A DNA stretch of 44,615 nucleotides, taken from the NCBI GenBank assembly GCA_900540955.1, contig UQIF01000019.1, forward strand, positions 1 through 44,615. Direction: 5' to 3'. Position numbers and translations under genes: made by a program. Below are positions 34,581 through 42,463 of this stretch, in pieces (the stretch's first letter is position 1; each line of letters opens with the position of its first letter). The notes under the pieces are model-generated. The model was not told the DNA's origin. It did not search any database and saw only the letters and a program-made list of their open reading frames with translations. The DNA is from an uncultured Olsenella sp. GTDB taxonomy: Bacteria; Actinomycetota; Coriobacteriia; Coriobacteriales; Atopobiaceae.

Positions 34581-35069
34581 ATGACCGAAAAGAACGCGTT
34601 CCAGATCCGCCGCGCCGGCGCTGCCGACGTGCCTGGCCTCGTTGACCTGCTGCTCCAGGTGTGCGCGGTGCACGCCGAGGGACGGCCGGACCTCTTTGTG
34701 ATGGGCTCGAGGAAGTATACCGACGCGGAGCTCTGCGCGCTTCTTACCGACGATTCGAAGCCCGTGTTTGTGGCGGTCGAGGAGGGGCGCGTGCTCGGGC
34801 ATGCGTTCTGCGTGGTCGAGGATTTCCGCGGGTCCAACAACATGCAGCCGCATGTCACGGTCTACATCGACGACATCTGCGTCGACGAGTCGGCGCGCGG
34901 TCGCGGCGTCGCCACGGCGCTCTACCAGCATGTCGTTGGGTTTGCCCGCGGTCTCGGCGCGCACAACGTGACGCTCAACGTGTGGAGCTGCAACCCCGGC
35001 GCGCGGGCGTTCTACGAAAAGATGGGCATGGTCCCCTATAAGGTCGGCATGGAGCAGGTGCTTGATTAG
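34581..35069 (+). CDS. GNAT-family N-acetyltransferase
   Basis: The 162-residue protein carries the acetyl-CoA-binding motif A in DDICVDESARGRGVATALYQ and the C-terminal GNAT pattern NVWSCNPGARAFYEKMGM. It acetylates an amine; the substrate is not predictable. It begins three bases after the ATP-grasp stop (GGAAAGGGCG serves as ribosome site inside that gene) and its stop is immediately adjacent to the next start, so it is part of the operon. Confidence 0.88.
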   Translation: MTEKNAFQIRRAGAADVPGLVDLLLQVCAVHAEGRPDLFVMGSRKYTDAELCALLTDDSKPVFVAVEEGRVLGHAFCVVEDFRGSNNMQPHVTVYIDDICVDESARGRGVATALYQHVVGFARGLGAHNVTLNVWSCNPGARAFYEKMGMVPYKVGMEQVLD

Positions 35070-35579
35070 ATGACGATGGAGCATCGCGGGATGAGAAGGG
35101 CCAAGCGCGCCGTCGACGACCTCGATGAGCTTCGCGGCATTATTGAGAAGTGCCCGGTCGTGCGGGTCGGCTCGCACGATGCGGAGGGCGTCTATATCGT
35201 GCCAATGAGCTTCGGCTATGAGGTCAACGCCTCGGACGACGGCGCCGACGCTCGCTGGACGTTTTGGCTCCACTGCGCCGCCGAAGGGCGCAAGACCGAT
35301 GCCTGGGCGGCGGACCCGCAGGTCGCGCTCGAGCTCGATGTGCCCGTCGGCGTCATCGGCGGCGACTACTCCTGCGCGTACTCGTACGCCTACGAGAGCG
35401 TTATGGCGAGCGGCCGCGCCTCGCGCGTGACCGAACCCGTCCAGAAAGTCCGCGGCCTCAAGGCGATCATGGCCCATATGGCGCCCGGCGCCCCCGTGGA
35501 GTTCAGGCCGGAGGCGGTGGAGCGCGTGGACGTGTGGCGCGTCGACGTCGAGCACCTGACGGGCAAGCGCCGCGAGTAG
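35070..35579 (+). CDS. NimA-like pyridoxamine 5'-phosphate oxidase-fold protein
   Basis: The ~169-residue protein resembles the flavin- or haem-binding PNPOx-like proteins of the nitroimidazole-resistance (NimA/C) group. It has MRRAKRAVDDLDELRGIIEK at the N-terminus, YIVPMSFGYE, and HCAAEGRKTDAW, the conserved His region. The ATG at 35070 directly follows the GNAT stop (TAGATG); ATG 35091, with GGAG upstream and a family-like MRR start, may be the true start. Last gene of the operon. Its role with the ATP-grasp enzyme is unknown; some relatives reduce nitro groups or bind flavin. Confidence 0.8.
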   Translation: MTMEHRGMRRAKRAVDDLDELRGIIEKCPVVRVGSHDAEGVYIVPMSFGYEVNASDDGADARWTFWLHCAAEGRKTDAWAADPQVALELDVPVGVIGGDYSCAYSYAYESVMASGRASRVTEPVQKVRGLKAIMAHMAPGAPVEFRPEAVERVDVWRVDVEHLTGKRRE

Positions 35580-35599
35580 ATCGGCTAATTCGATAGATG

Positions 35600-35651
35600 G
35601 CAAAGAAGCCCGCTTGCGAGGGGAGAGGACCTCGTGGGCGGGCTTCTTTGC
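35600..35651. terminator. Bidirectional terminator (perfect 14-bp stem)
   Basis: GCAAAGAAGCCCGC and GCGGGCTTCTTTGC are perfect inverted copies separated by a 24-base loop, between the convergent NimA-like gene and cysE. The loop itself (GAGG...CCTC) forms an inner stem. Confidence 0.85.
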
Positions 35652-35692
35652 AACGGGTCGGCCCGGATGCGCGTCTTGCCGAGTCGGCGGGG

Positions 35693-36280
35693 TTACAAGG
35701 CGCAGGACCAGCGGATATTCTCGTCGACGTCGCGGGAGAGGGGAATGAGCTGCAGCATGGGGCAGGTGCGCTCGCGCACGACGTGGGCAGGGTTTCCGGC
35801 AACGGTGGTGTCGGCGGGCACGTCGTGGACCACGACGGAGCCCGCTGCCACCTTGACGTTGTCGCCGATGTGGATGTCGCCGAGAACGATCGTGCCGGCG
35901 CCTACCATGACGTTGTTGCCCAAGGTCGGGTGGCGCTTTCCGCCGTGCTTGCCCGTCATGCCGAGGGTCACGCCCTGGTAGAGCAGGCAATCATCGCCGA
36001 TGATAGCGGTCTCGCCGATGACGATGCCCATGCCGTGGTCGATCATGAAGCGCTTGCCGATGGTCGCGGCGGGCGCGATCTCGACGCCGTAGCGACGGCG
36101 GGAGACGCGCGCGAGCAGAGTCGCCAGCCCGCGCATGCCGTGTACCCATAGCCAGTGCTGGCGACGGTACGCCCATACGGCGTGCATGCCGGTGTGCCAA
36201 AGCAGCACGTCCTTGGCGGAATGGACGGAAGGGTCGCGGGCGATCACGCTCGCGATGTCATCTTTGATCGTCTCGAACAT
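35693..36280 (-). CDS. cysE: Serine O-acetyltransferase
   Basis: CysE makes O-acetylserine, the substrate of CysK. The 195-residue protein is the short Firmicutes/Actinobacteria form with the left-handed beta-helix pattern: IDHGMGIVIGETAIIGDDC with catalytic His, then GMTGKHGGKRHPTLGNNVMV. CAGGGG lies upstream of the ATG. It is transcribed after cysK with a 15-base gap. The C-terminus lacks the long tail with which enteric CysE binds CysK, so complex formation is uncertain. Confidence 0.93.
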   Translation of the reverse strand: MFETIKDDIASVIARDPSVHSAKDVLLWHTGMHAVWAYRRQHWLWVHGMRGLATLLARVSRRRYGVEIAPAATIGKRFMIDHGMGIVIGETAIIGDDCLLYQGVTLGMTGKHGGKRHPTLGNNVMVGAGTIVLGDIHIGDNVKVAAGSVVVHDVPADTTVAGNPAHVVRERTCPMLQLIPLSRDVDENIRWSCAL

Positions 36281-36295
36281 GGCGCGGCCCCTGGC

Positions 36296-37207
36296 CTAGA
36301 GGTCCATCGAGAGGTAGCGCTCGCCGGTGTCGGGGAGGATCGCGACGACGGTCTTGCCGGCGAACTCGGGACGGGCGGCGAGCTGCAGGGCGGCGTTGAC
36401 CGCGGCGCCGGCGGAGATGCCGACGAGCAGGCCGAGCTTCTCGGAGAGCTGCTTCTTTGTGGCGATGGCGTCTGCGGAGGCGACGGGCAGGACCTCGTCG
36501 ACTACCGAGGCGTCGTAGTTCTTGGGCACAAATCCGGCGCCGATGCCCTGGATCTTGTGGCCGCCGGGCTTGCCGCCGGAAAGGACCGGGCTCTCGGCGG
36601 GCTCGACCGCGGTCGCGTAGACGGCGGGGTTCTTTTCCTTGAGGAACTTGGCGGTGCCGGAGATGGTGCCGCCGGTGCCCACGCCGGCGACCAGGGCGTC
36701 GACCGTGCCCTCGGTGTCGCCCCAGATCTCGGGGCCGGTGGTCTCGTAGTGGGCCTGGGGGTTGGCGGGGTTGACGAACTGTCCGGCGATGATGGAGCCC
36801 GGGGTGGCGTCGTGGAGCTCGTCCGCCTTTGCGATGGCGCCCTTCATGCCCTCGGCTCCGGGGGTAAGGACGATCTCGGCGCCATAGGCGGCAGCGAGCT
36901 TGCGGCGCTCGATGGACATGGTCTCGGGCATGGTGAGGATGAGCTTGTAGCCGCGCTGGGCCGCGACCATGGCGAGGCCGACGCCGGTGTTTCCGCTGGT
37001 GGGCTCGATGATGGTGCCGCCGGGGGCCAGAAGGCCCTTCTTTTCGGCGTCCTCGACGATCGCCTTGGCGATGCGGTCCTTGATGGACCCGCCGGGGTTG
37101 GTCGCCTCGTACTTGCCGAGGACGATTGCGTTGCCATTGGCGAGGTCGGAAAGGTCCACCAGAGGGGTGGAGCCGATGAGGGCCTCAATCTGCTTCGCGG
37201 TACGCAT
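36296..37207 (-). CDS. cysK: Cysteine synthase A (O-acetylserine sulfhydrylase)
   Basis: The PLP enzyme makes cysteine from O-acetylserine and sulfide. The 303-residue protein has the PLP lysine K43 in NPGGSIKDRIA, the phosphate/PLP-binding PTSGNTGVGLA, GVGTGGTISGTAKFL and the C-terminal SAGAAVNAALQLA. AGGAGG precedes the ATG at 37207. A tandem 25-bp repeat and a TATAAG -10 (minus strand, plus 37292-37297) lie 85-145 bases upstream, and an 18-bp perfect palindrome (GCCGCCTCGCGAGGCGGC, 37249-37266) sits in the predicted mRNA leader. Confidence 0.95.
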   Translation of the reverse strand: MRTAKQIEALIGSTPLVDLSDLANGNAIVLGKYEATNPGGSIKDRIAKAIVEDAEKKGLLAPGGTIIEPTSGNTGVGLAMVAAQRGYKLILTMPETMSIERRKLAAAYGAEIVLTPGAEGMKGAIAKADELHDATPGSIIAGQFVNPANPQAHYETTGPEIWGDTEGTVDALVAGVGTGGTISGTAKFLKEKNPAVYATAVEPAESPVLSGGKPGGHKIQGIGAGFVPKNYDASVVDEVLPVASADAIATKKQLSEKLGLLVGISAGAAVNAALQLAARPEFAGKTVVAILPDTGERYLSMDL

Positions 37208-37297
37208 GGTAGTGCCTCCTAGCTATTCAGCTGACTGGTTACGAGGTCGCCGCCTCGCGAGGCGGCCTGCTCGTTGCTTGGTAGGATGGCACTTATA

Positions 37298-37352
37298 AAC
37301 CTAGCGCGCAAGTAGGAATTAAGAAATAACCTAGTTTCAGGGTAGGAATTAA
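37298..37352. promoter_or_regulatory. Tandem operator-like repeat upstream of cysK
   Basis: Two 25-bp units, AACCTAG-N7-GTAGGAATTAA (37298-37322 and 37328-37352), start exactly 30 bp apart. All 18 fixed positions are identical. Each unit carries the half-site pair CCTA-N9-TAGG when read on either strand, so each is a dyad that could bind a dimer. The downstream unit borders the -10 of cysK, consistent with repression or activation by a cysteine/sulfur-responsive regulator. A third partial copy (GTAGGA, 37281-37286) continues the spacing. No regulator is encoded next door. Confidence 0.75.
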
Positions 37353-37379
37353 CGGGGCGATAACATCGCTCTCCGAGAG

Positions 37380-37814
37380 CTAGTACAGAGGCAAATCCCC
37401 CGTGATCGGGTCGATTTTCTCGGCGGGGAGGGGCTCGAAGGCGAGGCAGGTGAAGGTGGGCTCACCGTGGAACTCCGTGTGGCCCGCGTCGCGGATGAGC
37501 GCAACGGCGAATCCCGCCTCGCGGCCCTGCGCGGCGATGTCCAGCAGCGCCTCCTCGCCGTCGACGTAGACGCAGATCTTTGCCACGCCGGCGTCGAACC
37601 AGTCGGTGAGCGGCGAGCGGTCGTCCTCGGCGTGCTCGAGGTACGCCCAGCCGTCGTCGGCGCAAAGCTGGCCCGCGCGCCCCTCGCGGGCGATTGCCAT
37701 GAGGGTGGCCTCGACGCAGGCATGGCCAGACTGCGCGGCGATTTTCCCCTTGCGCATCTTGAGGTCGCGGCGCATGACGATGACCTGCTTTGACTTATAG
37801 CTGGAAGAAGGCAT
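37380..37814 (-). CDS. pth2: Peptidyl-tRNA hydrolase, Pth2 (archaeal/eukaryal type)
   Basis: Pth2 releases peptides from dropped-off peptidyl-tRNA. The 144-residue protein shows KQVIVMRRDLKMRKGKIAAQ and SGHA at the N-terminus, and CVYVDGEEALLDIAA followed by AGFAVALIRDAGHTE, with the short length of Pth2 rather than the bacterial Pth1 fold. Bacterial Pth2 occurs in some Actinobacteria and is not rare, but it is the less usual type. A hairpin (37827-37858) precedes the start in the leader. The DNA between it and the upstream CDF gene is 61 bases. Confidence 0.88.
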   Translation of the reverse strand: MPSSSYKSKQVIVMRRDLKMRKGKIAAQSGHACVEATLMAIAREGRAGQLCADDGWAYLEHAEDDRSPLTDWFDAGVAKICVYVDGEEALLDIAAQGREAGFAVALIRDAGHTEFHGEPTFTCLAFEPLPAEKIDPITGDLPLY

Positions 37815-37826
37815 GTTCGGTTCCTT

Positions 37827-37858
37827 AATGACGTGGTGTGCTGTGGGTCCACGTCATT
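37827..37858 (-). promoter_or_regulatory. Hairpin in the pth2 leader
   Basis: AATGACGTGG and CCACGTCATT form a perfect 10-bp stem around a 12-base loop, 13 bases upstream of the pth2 start. It may terminate the preceding CDF gene or modulate translation of pth2; no U-tract follows on the minus strand. Confidence 0.5.
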
Positions 37859-37875
37859 CTAACCGCAGGCGGTGC

Positions 37876-39027
37876 CTAGCCGCGGGTGAGGTAGCCGTGG
37901 TCGAGTGTGACGGAGCAGGGGATGTTCGGCCAGTGCTCGGCGCAGGTGGCCTGGGCCCGGCCAAGCACCTCTTCGTCGGTGAGCTCGCAGTCATCGGGCT
38001 TGACCAGGTCAAACGTGACGAAGTCATCCTCGATGCGCAGGTCGTGGACCGTGATACGGGGGTCGATCTTCGCCATCTGACGACCGAGCCAGGACAGGTC
38101 GTCCTTCTTGCCGACCACGACGGGGTCGTAGTGAAGCGTTAGGTTGGAGCCGGTCTTTTGCTTGAAGTCGCGCTCGATCGTGTCGATGATCTCGTGGTTT
38201 TCGAAGGCATCGGCGTTGCCGTCCATCTGGACGTGCGCGCTCACGAACTCTCGGCCGGGGCCGTAGTCGTGGACCATGAGGTCGTGCGTCCCGAGGACGC
38301 CGGGATACGAAAGGATGTCCTTGCGGATGGACTCCACGTAGTCCTCTCCTGGCGCGCTGCCGAGCAGCGGGCTCACCGTGTCGCGGATGAGGCTGACGCC
38401 GCTGATGATGACGAAGATGCCCACGGCGGCGCCGGCGCAGCCGTCGAGCCTCGCCCCGGTGAGCCCCTCGATGACGGAACAGAGGAGGACGGCGCCGGTG
38501 GTTATCACGTCGTTTCGGGAGTCCGCGGCGGTCGCGATGAGCGTCTCGGAATCGATGCGGCGGCCGAGGCTGCGGTTGAAGAGCATCATCCAGAGCTTGA
38601 CCGCCATCGAGGCAAGAAGGACCACGACGAGCGCCGCGCTCAGCTGGGAGGGCTCAGGGTCCATGATCTTTGCGGCGGACTCGACGATGAGATTGAGGCC
38701 GAGCGCGCAGACGATGACGGCGACGGCGAGCCCGGCGAGGTACTCGAAGCGTCCGTGGCCGTAAGGGTGGCTCTCGTCGGCGGGCTTGCTCGCGAGCTTG
38801 AAGCCGATGAGGCTCACGATGTTGCTCGAGGCGTCGGAAAGGTTGTTCACGGCGTCGGCGACGATGGAGACGGATCCGGAGGCCAGGCCCACGGCCGCCT
38901 TAGCTGAGCAAAGCGCGATGTTGCACGCGATGCAGGTGATGCTTGCGAGGAAGCCGACGCGGGTGCGATAGGCGGGTGACGACGGTTCGCAGTCACCGGT
39001 AAACAGCCTCAGCAATAAGTCGGTCAC
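37876..39027 (-). CDS. Cation diffusion facilitator, probably Mn2+ exporter
   Basis: The 383-residue CDF protein has six transmembrane helices and a C-terminal cytoplasmic domain (ending LDHGYLTRG) with a double ferredoxin-like pattern. In TM2 the metal-site residues are N61-xxx-D65 (ADAVNNLSDASSN), and in TM5 D169-xxx-D173 (AADSRNDVITT). Zn-type CDFs such as YiiP use D-xxx-D and H-xxx-D; the NxxxD/DxxxD set matches Mn-specific MntE-like members. The GTG start at 39027 has GGGAGG upstream. A DtxR-like palindrome (39092-39110) lies upstream. Confidence 0.85.
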   Translation of the reverse strand: MTDLLLRLFTGDCEPSSPAYRTRVGFLASITCIACNIALCSAKAAVGLASGSVSIVADAVNNLSDASSNIVSLIGFKLASKPADESHPYGHGRFEYLAGLAVAVIVCALGLNLIVESAAKIMDPEPSQLSAALVVVLLASMAVKLWMMLFNRSLGRRIDSETLIATAADSRNDVITTGAVLLCSVIEGLTGARLDGCAGAAVGIFVIISGVSLIRDTVSPLLGSAPGEDYVESIRKDILSYPGVLGTHDLMVHDYGPGREFVSAHVQMDGNADAFENHEIIDTIERDFKQKTGSNLTLHYDPVVVGKKDDLSWLGRQMAKIDPRITVHDLRIEDDFVTFDLVKPDDCELTDEEVLGRAQATCAEHWPNIPCSVTLDHGYLTRG

Positions 39028-39091
39028 GTGCGTCGCCTCCCTTGGGTCGAAATAAAAACGAACAGCAGGTTAGCGCGTCGAGATGCGATTC

Positions 39092-39110
39092 CTTGGTTAA
39101 CTTAACCTCA
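39092..39110. promoter_or_regulatory. DtxR/IdeR/MntR-like operator
   Basis: CTTGGTTAACTTAACCTCA contains the perfect dyad GGTTAA-C-TTAACC. Aligned with the DtxR consensus TTAGGTTAGGCTAACCTAA it matches at 13 of 19 positions. It is 65 bp upstream of the CDF start, in the region expected for its promoter. It would link Mn or Fe sensing to metal export. Confidence 0.6.
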
Positions 39111-39404
39111 TCGCCATAGAGTTAACAAGTCACCATTGGCCTACTTGTGGCGCGTCAAGGACGCTCTATGGCGGCGGTGCGACAGGCAAAGACATGCCGC
39201 TCACGGGTTGCCGCCTACCGTTTACGAAGCTGGCGGAATGCTTTCCGTGCAACCGAAGGTCCGCGGCCCGCATCTGATGCCTGCGGAAACACATCCTATA
39301 TATAAGAGATGCAAAAAGACATTTCGACAATACAAAACTTGATGCAAGACAATTGCCGTGCGACTTGCCACAATCTCGGCACGCATTGATCGGGAGGGAG
39401 TCGT
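39111..39404. other. Non-coding region upstream of the prepilin peptidase
   Basis: No gene is supported. A TATATATA run (39296-39303) and AT-rich segments near 39310-39350 are the only marked features. The promoter of the prepilin peptidase probably lies here but no clear hexamers could be assigned. Confidence 0.45.
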
Positions 39405-39896
39405 ATGGAAACGTGTCTTTTGGCCGCAGGGGTCGTTACCTTGGGCGTCTCGCTGGGGCTTGCGTCGGTGAGCGATCTTTCATGCAGGACCATACCCAAC
39501 GCCTGCGTCGTTTCCGCCGCGCTCGCCGCGATGCCTCTCGCCGTGAGCGCGCCCGATCTTTCCGCTTCGCTCGGGCGGTCGCTTTCCGGCGCGGTCGTCG
39601 TGGTCGCGCTGCTGACCGTCGCCGCGTCCCTCTCTAGGAGAATCCATGGGCACGACGGGGTGGGCGCGGGCGACATCAAGCTCCTCGGCGCCCTCGGCCT
39701 GTGGGCGGGCCCGGTCGGCGGGCTTGCCGTGGTCGGCGGCTCATGCCTGCTCGCGCTCGTCGGTAGGGCAGCCGTCCTGCGGTTCCGGAAAAGCGCGTCG
39801 CGTACGATGCATTGCCGTGACGGCTCCATGCCGATGGCGCCGGCCATCTTCGCGGCGACGCTTCTGACCTATGCCATGGGGCTATGGGCCTGGTAA
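39405..39896 (+). CDS. Prepilin peptidase (A24 family, TadV/CpaA-like)
   Basis: A 163-residue integral membrane aspartic protease that cleaves prepilin-like leader peptides. The two catalytic aspartates are D24 in SVSDLSCRTIPN and D90 in the hallmark GAGDIKLLGALG. Six hydrophobic helices are visible. The short size fits TadV/CpaA rather than PilD, which also carries a methyltransferase domain. GGGAGGGAG precedes the ATG. No pilin or secretion genes are encoded in the window, so this is an orphan here. Confidence 0.88.
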   Translation: METCLLAAGVVTLGVSLGLASVSDLSCRTIPNACVVSAALAAMPLAVSAPDLSASLGRSLSGAVVVVALLTVAASLSRRIHGHDGVGAGDIKLLGALGLWAGPVGGLAVVGGSCLLALVGRAAVLRFRKSASRTMHCRDGSMPMAPAIFAATLLTYAMGLWAW

Positions 39897-40031
39897 GCCG
39901 TCCGTCCGCCCGAAAGCTTGCTGGAGCGATGAATTACATCTTTGCAAAAGCGATGGGCGCCGCGCGGGGCCTCCCATCGCGGCACGCTAAGATACACCAA
40001 CGTAAACCCCTGCCAGAAAGGCGATGCAGCC

Positions 40032-40904
40032 ATGAAGATCAGCGACAAGCTCGCCGCACACCAGACCTTCTCGTTCGAGATCTTTCCGCCGAAGGGAGAC
40101 CTTCCGCTCGAGAAAGCCTTCGAGATCGCCGGTGCCATGGCGACCTGCGGGCCCGACTGGATCAGCGTGACCTATTCCGCCGGCGGCTCCGGCAACTCGG
40201 ACAATACCGTGGCCATCGCCGGCTCCATCGAGGAGAAGCTCAACACGACCGCGCTTGCGCACCTGACCTGTATGGGCTCGACCGCCGCGGATGTCGACGC
40301 CTACGTGGCGGCGCTTGCCGCCGACGGCGTCCAGAACATCCTTGCCCTGCGTGGGGACCGTCGTCCAGGCCGCGGTGTCGTTGACTTTGCGCACGCCTCC
40401 GACCTCATCGCGCATTTGCGCGCGACCGCCGGCGACGCCATTTCCATCGGCGCGGCGTGTTATCCGGAGGGTCACGTCGAGTCGCCGACCGAGGACGCCG
40501 ACTTCGAGGGGCTCTACCGAAAGCAGGAGGAGGGCGCCGACTACCTCGTGAGCCAGCTCTTCTTCTCGAACGACGACTTCTACCGTTTTCGTGAGAAGTG
40601 CCTGCGCCATCGCATCAAGCTGCCCATCGTGGCCGGCATCATGCCCTTTACCAGCGTGAAGCAGATCCAGCGTATGGCCTTCAACTGCGGAGCGTCCATT
40701 CCCGCCAAGGTCGTCAAGCGCCTTGTGCAGGCCGGTGACGCCGCCGAGTCCCAGGCTGCCGCCGGCGTCGAGTACGCATGTGAGCAGCTCTGCGACCTCG
40801 CGGCCAACGGCGTGGATGGCCTGCACGTGTACAGCATGAACAAGCCCGCCATTGCCGCCGCCGCCTATGAGGTGCTCGCGGGCTGCGGTTACCTGGCTCG
40901 GTAG
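40032..40904 (+). CDS. metF: Methylenetetrahydrofolate reductase
   Basis: The enzyme reduces 5,10-methylene-THF to 5-methyl-THF. The 290-residue protein has the N-terminal FSFEIFPPKGD with catalytic Glu, the NILALRGDRRP folate/FAD site, and the FFSNDDFYRF and GIMPFTSVKQIQRM segments of the TIM barrel. The ATG at 40032 follows AGAAAGG at long spacing; an upstream extension is unlikely. The next gene begins 11 bases later and encodes a MetH-activation protein, so the pair likely serves cobalamin-dependent methionine synthesis or one-carbon metabolism. Confidence 0.93.
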   Translation: MKISDKLAAHQTFSFEIFPPKGDLPLEKAFEIAGAMATCGPDWISVTYSAGGSGNSDNTVAIAGSIEEKLNTTALAHLTCMGSTAADVDAYVAALAADGVQNILALRGDRRPGRGVVDFAHASDLIAHLRATAGDAISIGAACYPEGHVESPTEDADFEGLYRKQEEGADYLVSQLFFSNDDFYRFREKCLRHRIKLPIVAGIMPFTSVKQIQRMAFNCGASIPAKVVKRLVQAGDAAESQAAAGVEYACEQLCDLAANGVDGLHVYSMNKPAIAAAAYEVLAGCGYLAR

Positions 40905-40915
40905 GGGAGAAGCGC

Positions 40916-41635
40916 GTGGCGCTTACCGTCGAGAAGTACGAGGTGGCCTCCGTCGACCGGGCGGAGGTCCTTCGTTATATGGGCTATGCCGGACAGGAGC
41001 TCACAGACGAGCTCGAAGCGCGCATCGACGAGGTCGTGGCGCGCTGCCTCGCCGCCGCGCGGCCCGCGGGGGCGTGGGAGGTCTTCGAGGTCGCCGGCCG
41101 GGAACCGACGGTCGCGGGCGCGCCCGCGATCCAGCTCGCGGGCACTTCTTTGCAGCTCGAGGGCGAGTCGATCCAAAATCACCTGGCGGGCGCCGTTGCC
41201 GTGGGCGTCATGGCGGTCACGGTGGGCATGGGCGTCGAGCGCGAGCTCAGGCGGCTTTCGCTTACCGACCCCGTCGCGCAGGTGATCTTCGACGCGGCGG
41301 GCACCACGGCGGTCGAGCGGGCTGCCGACGCCTGCGAGGCGAGCATCGTCGCGGCGGCGCACGAGCGCGGCCTCTACACGAACTTCCGCTTCAGCCCCGG
41401 CTATGGCGACATGCCGCTCTCCGCGCAGCCGGTGCTGCTGACCACGCTCGACGCACAGCGCAAGCTCGGCATCGCGCTGTCGAAATCACTGCTCATGACG
41501 CCGACGAAGTCGGTGACGGCGGTCGTCGGCCTCTTTGGCGAGCCGCAGCCGTCGAGCCACGCGCGCTGCGCCGATTGCCTGTGCCGCGATTTCTGCCGCA
41601 TCCTGCGCACGGGCAGCCCCTGTTGGAAGCGCTGA
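40916..41635 (+). CDS. Stand-alone methionine synthase (MetH) activation-domain protein
   Basis: The 239-residue protein matches the cobalamin-reactivation domain of MetH without its other modules. Conserved segments are RFSPGYGDMPLSAQ, LGIALSKSLLMTPTKSVTAV and the C-terminal CADCLCRDFC, which carries several cysteines. It probably binds AdoMet and reductively methylates inactive cob(II)alamin. The GTG at 40916 follows GGGGAGAAG. MetH itself is not in this window. The stop converges with the IclR gene only 17 bases away. Confidence 0.9.
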   Translation: MALTVEKYEVASVDRAEVLRYMGYAGQELTDELEARIDEVVARCLAAARPAGAWEVFEVAGREPTVAGAPAIQLAGTSLQLEGESIQNHLAGAVAVGVMAVTVGMGVERELRRLSLTDPVAQVIFDAAGTTAVERAADACEASIVAAAHERGLYTNFRFSPGYGDMPLSAQPVLLTTLDAQRKLGIALSKSLLMTPTKSVTAVVGLFGEPQPSSHARCADCLCRDFCRILRTGSPCWKR

Positions 41636-41652
41636 GCTGTCTGGCGATTTCT

Positions 41653-42414
41653 TTATGTAAGAGCAGCTTCGAGGCGGCCCTTGGCGTCGGAGAGCGCCTG
41701 TTTGATGAGGTCTTTCTTGGCGGCGTCGAGACGGTATGCGGGCACCGAGACGCTCATGCCAAAACAATGCCCGTTGCCCCTGCGGATGGGCACGGCGAGG
41801 CACTCGACTCCTTCGAGCACCTCCTGGCGGTCGTGCGCGAACCCCGTCGCTCGCGTCTCGGCAAGCTGGCCGAGCAGCTCCTCGGGCGTTTTCACGGCGT
41901 GCTCGGTGGGCCGCTCGAGCGGCAAAACAAGCGAGCCGATTACCTCGGCGTCGCTCAGTTGGCCCAGAATCGCCTTGCCGATGGCGGTGCAATGGGCGGG
42001 CAGCGTCTTGCCGATTTCCGACGAAAGGCGTATGCGCTGCGGGGAGTCGACTCGCGCGATATAGAGCACGCGCCCATGGTCGAGCGTGCCCGCCTGGCAG
42101 GTCTCGTTGCAGGTATCGACCACGCGCCTCATCTCGCCCTCTATGAGCGGCAGCCCCATTGCGCCTCGGTCGAAAGCCTTGCCCAGCAGATAAGCGCGCA
42201 GCCCGATCGAGTATCGCATGGTGTCTTCGTCGTAGGCGATGTACTCCGTGTCTGCCATGGTGTGCAGGATGGGAAACAGGCTGCTTTTCGGCGCGCCGAG
42301 CTCGCGGCAAATCTCGGCCATGGTAAGGCCCTTCTGATTGGCGGCCAAAGCGTCGAGAATTGCCAATACCCTGAGCGTTGCGCGGTGACGCGTGGTTTCT
42401 TCCGAGATTGCCAT
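41653..42414 (-). CDS. IclR-family transcriptional regulator
   Basis: The 253-residue protein has an N-terminal winged helix (ATLRVLAILDALAANQKGLT, MAEICRELGAPKSSLFPILH) and the IclR effector domain (GKTLPAHCTAIGKAIL, GFAHDRQEVLEGVECLAVPI). These regulators usually sense sugar acids or aromatic compounds. AAGGAG precedes the ATG. Divergent from the UxaA gene, it very likely regulates that operon, and two identical 17-bp palindromes in between are candidate operators. Confidence 0.92.
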   Translation of the reverse strand: MAISEETTRHRATLRVLAILDALAANQKGLTMAEICRELGAPKSSLFPILHTMADTEYIAYDEDTMRYSIGLRAYLLGKAFDRGAMGLPLIEGEMRRVVDTCNETCQAGTLDHGRVLYIARVDSPQRIRLSSEIGKTLPAHCTAIGKAILGQLSDAEVIGSLVLPLERPTEHAVKTPEELLGQLAETRATGFAHDRQEVLEGVECLAVPIRRGNGHCFGMSVSVPAYRLDAAKKDLIKQALSDAKGRLEAALT

Positions 42415-42463
42415 TCAAACTCCTTCGTCTTTTTTAACTATCTTAACGCTCGGTCGTCTTCTT

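Noticed and set aside
32748..35990. 1080-codon minus-strand reading frame opposite the esterase/ATP-grasp operon
   Set aside because: It is antisense to four well-supported genes and has no recognisable domain or ribosome site.
36155..37222. Plus-strand frame opposite cysK and cysE
   Set aside because: Antisense of two clear enzymes; Gly/Leu/Asp-rich artefact of high GC.
39111..39404. Possible CRISPR or tandem repeat in the long non-coding stretch
   Set aside because: No repeat unit longer than a few bases recurs at regular spacing.
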